This document shows, piece after piece, positions 5,332 through 6,480 of a stretch of DNA of 6,480 bases. Origin of the DNA: Bradyrhizobium sp. (GTDB lineage: Bacteria; Pseudomonadota; Alphaproteobacteria; Rhizobiales; Xanthobacteraceae); assembly GCA_028290165.1 (NCBI GenBank), contig JAQGKJ010000543.1:1-6480 (forward strand), in the 5' to 3' direction. Position numbers and translations under genes: made by a program. Within the stretch, counting starts at the first letter, position 1. Each line of letters opens with the position of its first letter. The notes under the pieces were generated by a model. It searched no databases. It was not told the origin of the DNA and was given only the letters and a program-made list of their open reading frames with translations.

Positions 5332-5337
5332 CAGAGC

Positions 5338-6270
5338 ATGCAGGCACTGACATTTTTCTTCGCATTCGTAGCCGTTCTGGCGCTGATCGGCGTGGCCGCC
5401 TGGCTGGTTCGGCGATTCGCCGGCAACCGGCTCGGTGCCAACACCAATCGCGGGCGGATGCCGCGTCTGGCCGTCATCGACGCCGCCGCCGTCGATGGCC
5501 GCAGGCGGCTGGTGCTGGTACGCCGCGACAACATCGAACATCTCCTGATGATCGGCGGTCCGACCGATATCGTCGTGGAACCCAATATCGTGCGCGCAAT
5601 GCCCGGACGGGATCAGATGCCGCAACGGTCCGGCGTCGGCGGAGCCGAGCCGCCGCCCCGGATTGCGCTGCCCGACGCCGGCTGGAGCGATGCCGACAGT
5701 CCCCGCACCGACATGTTCGATCACGCCGAGCCGCAAATGCCCGAGCCGCCGCCGCGCCCGGTCCGGCCCTCCTTTGCCGATGAAGTGCGCCGCCCGGCGC
5801 CAGCTCTATCCGAACGGCGCAGCGAACGCAGCGATCCTCTGGCAGGCTTCTCGCCGGAGCCGCTGGCCGGCCGGCCGGAGCCGCGCCCCGAGCTTCGTCC
5901 CGAGCCGATGCCCTCGCGCGTAACCTCACGCAACGAACCGGCCATCCCCCGCCCGCCGCGCCTCAGCGAGCCGCCAAAGGCACCGCCGTTGCGCGCGCCC
6001 GAGCGCGCCGCGGTACCTCAGCCCCCGCCGCCGCAGCCGAGCGCGGACCAAAATCTCGCCGAGATGGCGCAACGGCTGGAGGCAGCCCTTCGCAGGCCTG
6101 CCGGTGGTGACACGGTCGCACCGCCGGTGGCGCCCGAACCGCCGCCAGCGCGCGCGCCCCGCAACGAACCATCGATGGCGCCGCCGGCTGCCGCGCCCTC
6201 GAAGAGCGGCTTTGAGAATCTCGAAGACGAGATGGCGTCACTGCTGGGCCGTCCGAAGAACTCTTCGTGA
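5338..6270 (+). CDS. fliO: FliO-like flagellar export assembly protein with long Pro-rich tail
   Basis: The 310-residue product begins MQALTFFFAF. One membrane segment (about 4-24) is followed by basic residues WLVRRF and a compact domain, RMPRLAVIDAAAVDGRRRLVLVRRDNIEHLLMIGGPTDIVVEPNI (40-84), the core seen in FliO proteins. FliO helps FliP assemble into the export gate. Residues about 90-310 are a proline-, alanine- and arginine-rich, probably disordered tail with many EP, RP and PPP runs. It is interrupted by two short predicted helices, NLAEMAQRLEAALRRP (239-254) and FENLEDEMASLLGR (292-305). Family members are often near 100-150 residues, so the tail is large. The gene directly precedes and overlaps fliP, which supports the assignment. 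No other fold is recognised in the tail. Confidence 0.85.
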   Translation: MQALTFFFAFVAVLALIGVAAWLVRRFAGNRLGANTNRGRMPRLAVIDAAAVDGRRRLVLVRRDNIEHLLMIGGPTDIVVEPNIVRAMPGRDQMPQRSGVGGAEPPPRIALPDAGWSDADSPRTDMFDHAEPQMPEPPPRPVRPSFADEVRRPAPALSERRSERSDPLAGFSPEPLAGRPEPRPELRPEPMPSRVTSRNEPAIPRPPRLSEPPKAPPLRAPERAAVPQPPPPQPSADQNLAEMAQRLEAALRRPAGGDTVAPPVAPEPPPARAPRNEPSMAPPAAAPSKSGFENLEDEMASLLGRPKNSS

Positions 6271-6480
6271 GATCGGCGAAATTCCCGCGTAGAGTTTTAT
6301 TCTTTGCCACCCTGATAGCCGCCGGATCGCTGGCGGCTCCGGCATTCGCGCAAGACATCAGCATCAATCTCGGCCAGGGCAATGGCGGCGTCACCGAGCG
6401 CGCGATCCAGCTGATCGCGCTGTTGACGGTGCTGTCGATCGCGCCGTCGATCCTGATCATGATGACGTCGTTCACCCGGA
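6267..6480 (+). CDS. fliP: Flagellar export gate protein FliP, N-terminal part (3' end outside window)
   Basis: Seventy-one residues are visible before the window ends. A basic start, VRSAKFPRRV (GTG codon, so Met in the protein), leads into a hydrophobic signal peptide and a likely cleavage site after AFA at residue 28 (AFA-QD). The mature part, with GGVTERAIQLIALLTVLSIAPSILIMMTSFTR (40-71), is the beginning of the conserved FliP domain. FliP is unusual among inner-membrane gate proteins in having a cleaved signal peptide, and that is visible here. FliP forms the main ring of the FliPQR gate. The GTG start overlaps the fliO stop codon (GTGA), so translation is probably coupled. No independent ribosome site stronger than a purine-rich GAAGAA is seen. 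The assignment is firm despite truncation. Confidence 0.93.
   Translation, partial: MRSAKFPRRVLFFATLIAAGSLAAPAFAQDISINLGQGNGGVTERAIQLIALLTVLSIAPSILIMMTSFTR

Larger units (their letters stand above)
4972..5337. promoter_or_regulatory. Divergent control region between flgB and fliO
   Basis: This 366-bp stretch separates the leftward rod/gate operon from the rightward fliO-fliP genes. I see no plausible coding sequence in it. It contains, left to right, the flgB leader, an ftr-like palindrome (5011-5025), a full CtrA box (5035-5049), a degenerate CtrA site (5127-5143), a perfect 7-bp inverted repeat resembling ftr (5217-5233), another 7-bp inverted repeat (5276-5297), and the fliO ribosome site. 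It also holds three GATTC sites (5086, 5192, 5287), potential CcrM methylation targets. TTGGCC (5181-5186) and TATTAA (5203-5208), 16 bp apart, are only a weak vegetative promoter candidate for fliO. No sigma-54 promoter with the correct GG-N10-GC spacing was found. Confidence 0.7.

Noticed and set aside
5197..5736. Minus-strand open frame of 179 codons across the control region and fliO
   Set aside because: It spans the regulatory palindromes and the conserved FliO core in antisense and shows no family features or ribosome site.
5963..6475. Minus-strand open frame of 170 codons opposite the fliO tail and fliP
   Set aside because: It covers the end of fliO and the clear FliP signal peptide in antisense and has Arg/Ala/Pro-rich composition without motifs.

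Overview
The window looks like chromosomal DNA of an alphaproteobacterium of the Bradyrhizobium/Rhodopseudomonas group (Nitrobacteraceae). Four things point there: high GC content, the flagellar gene order flgB-flgC-fliE-fliQ-fliR-flhB followed by a CckA-type kinase, TTAA-N7-TTAA CtrA boxes, and a palindromic repeat whose translation reads DCFVASAPRND, a peptide often seen in mis-called ORFs of these genomes. The genus is inferred by recognition, not by a database search.

Layout. Positions 1-1351 (minus) hold the N-terminal 450 residues of a membrane-bound multi-PAS hybrid histidine kinase, best read as CckA; its catalytic half lies beyond the left edge. Positions 1352-1521 are a short intergenic region with a perfect CtrA box and a GC-rich hairpin just after flhB. 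Positions 1522-4971 (minus) carry a compact flagellar operon transcribed flgB, flgC, fliE, fliQ, fliR, flhB. Its gene gaps are 11-22 nt, except for a 125-nt gap between fliE and fliQ that holds an 86-bp REP-like palindrome. Positions 4972-5337 are a divergent control region with a second perfect CtrA box, two related CGGCA/TGCC palindromes that resemble FlbD (ftr) sites, and another inverted repeat. Positions 5338-6270 (plus) encode a FliO-like protein with a very long proline-rich tail, and from 6267 (plus) the start of fliP overlaps it by four bases.

How the genes fit together. FliO, FliP, FliQ, FliR and FlhB belong to the flagellar type III export gate. FliE joins the MS ring to the rod, and FlgB and FlgC are proximal rod subunits, so the window encodes the early export gate and rod base. 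CckA is known in alphaproteobacteria to feed phosphate through ChpT to CtrA. CtrA-like boxes stand upstream of both flgB and cckA, so the sequence suggests that the kinase and an early flagellar operon are both targets of the same regulator. That circuit is inference from motifs.

I see no unknown biological system, prophage, CRISPR array, tRNA or rRNA. The points most worth checking are the regulatory motifs, the repeat inside the operon, and the FliO tail.
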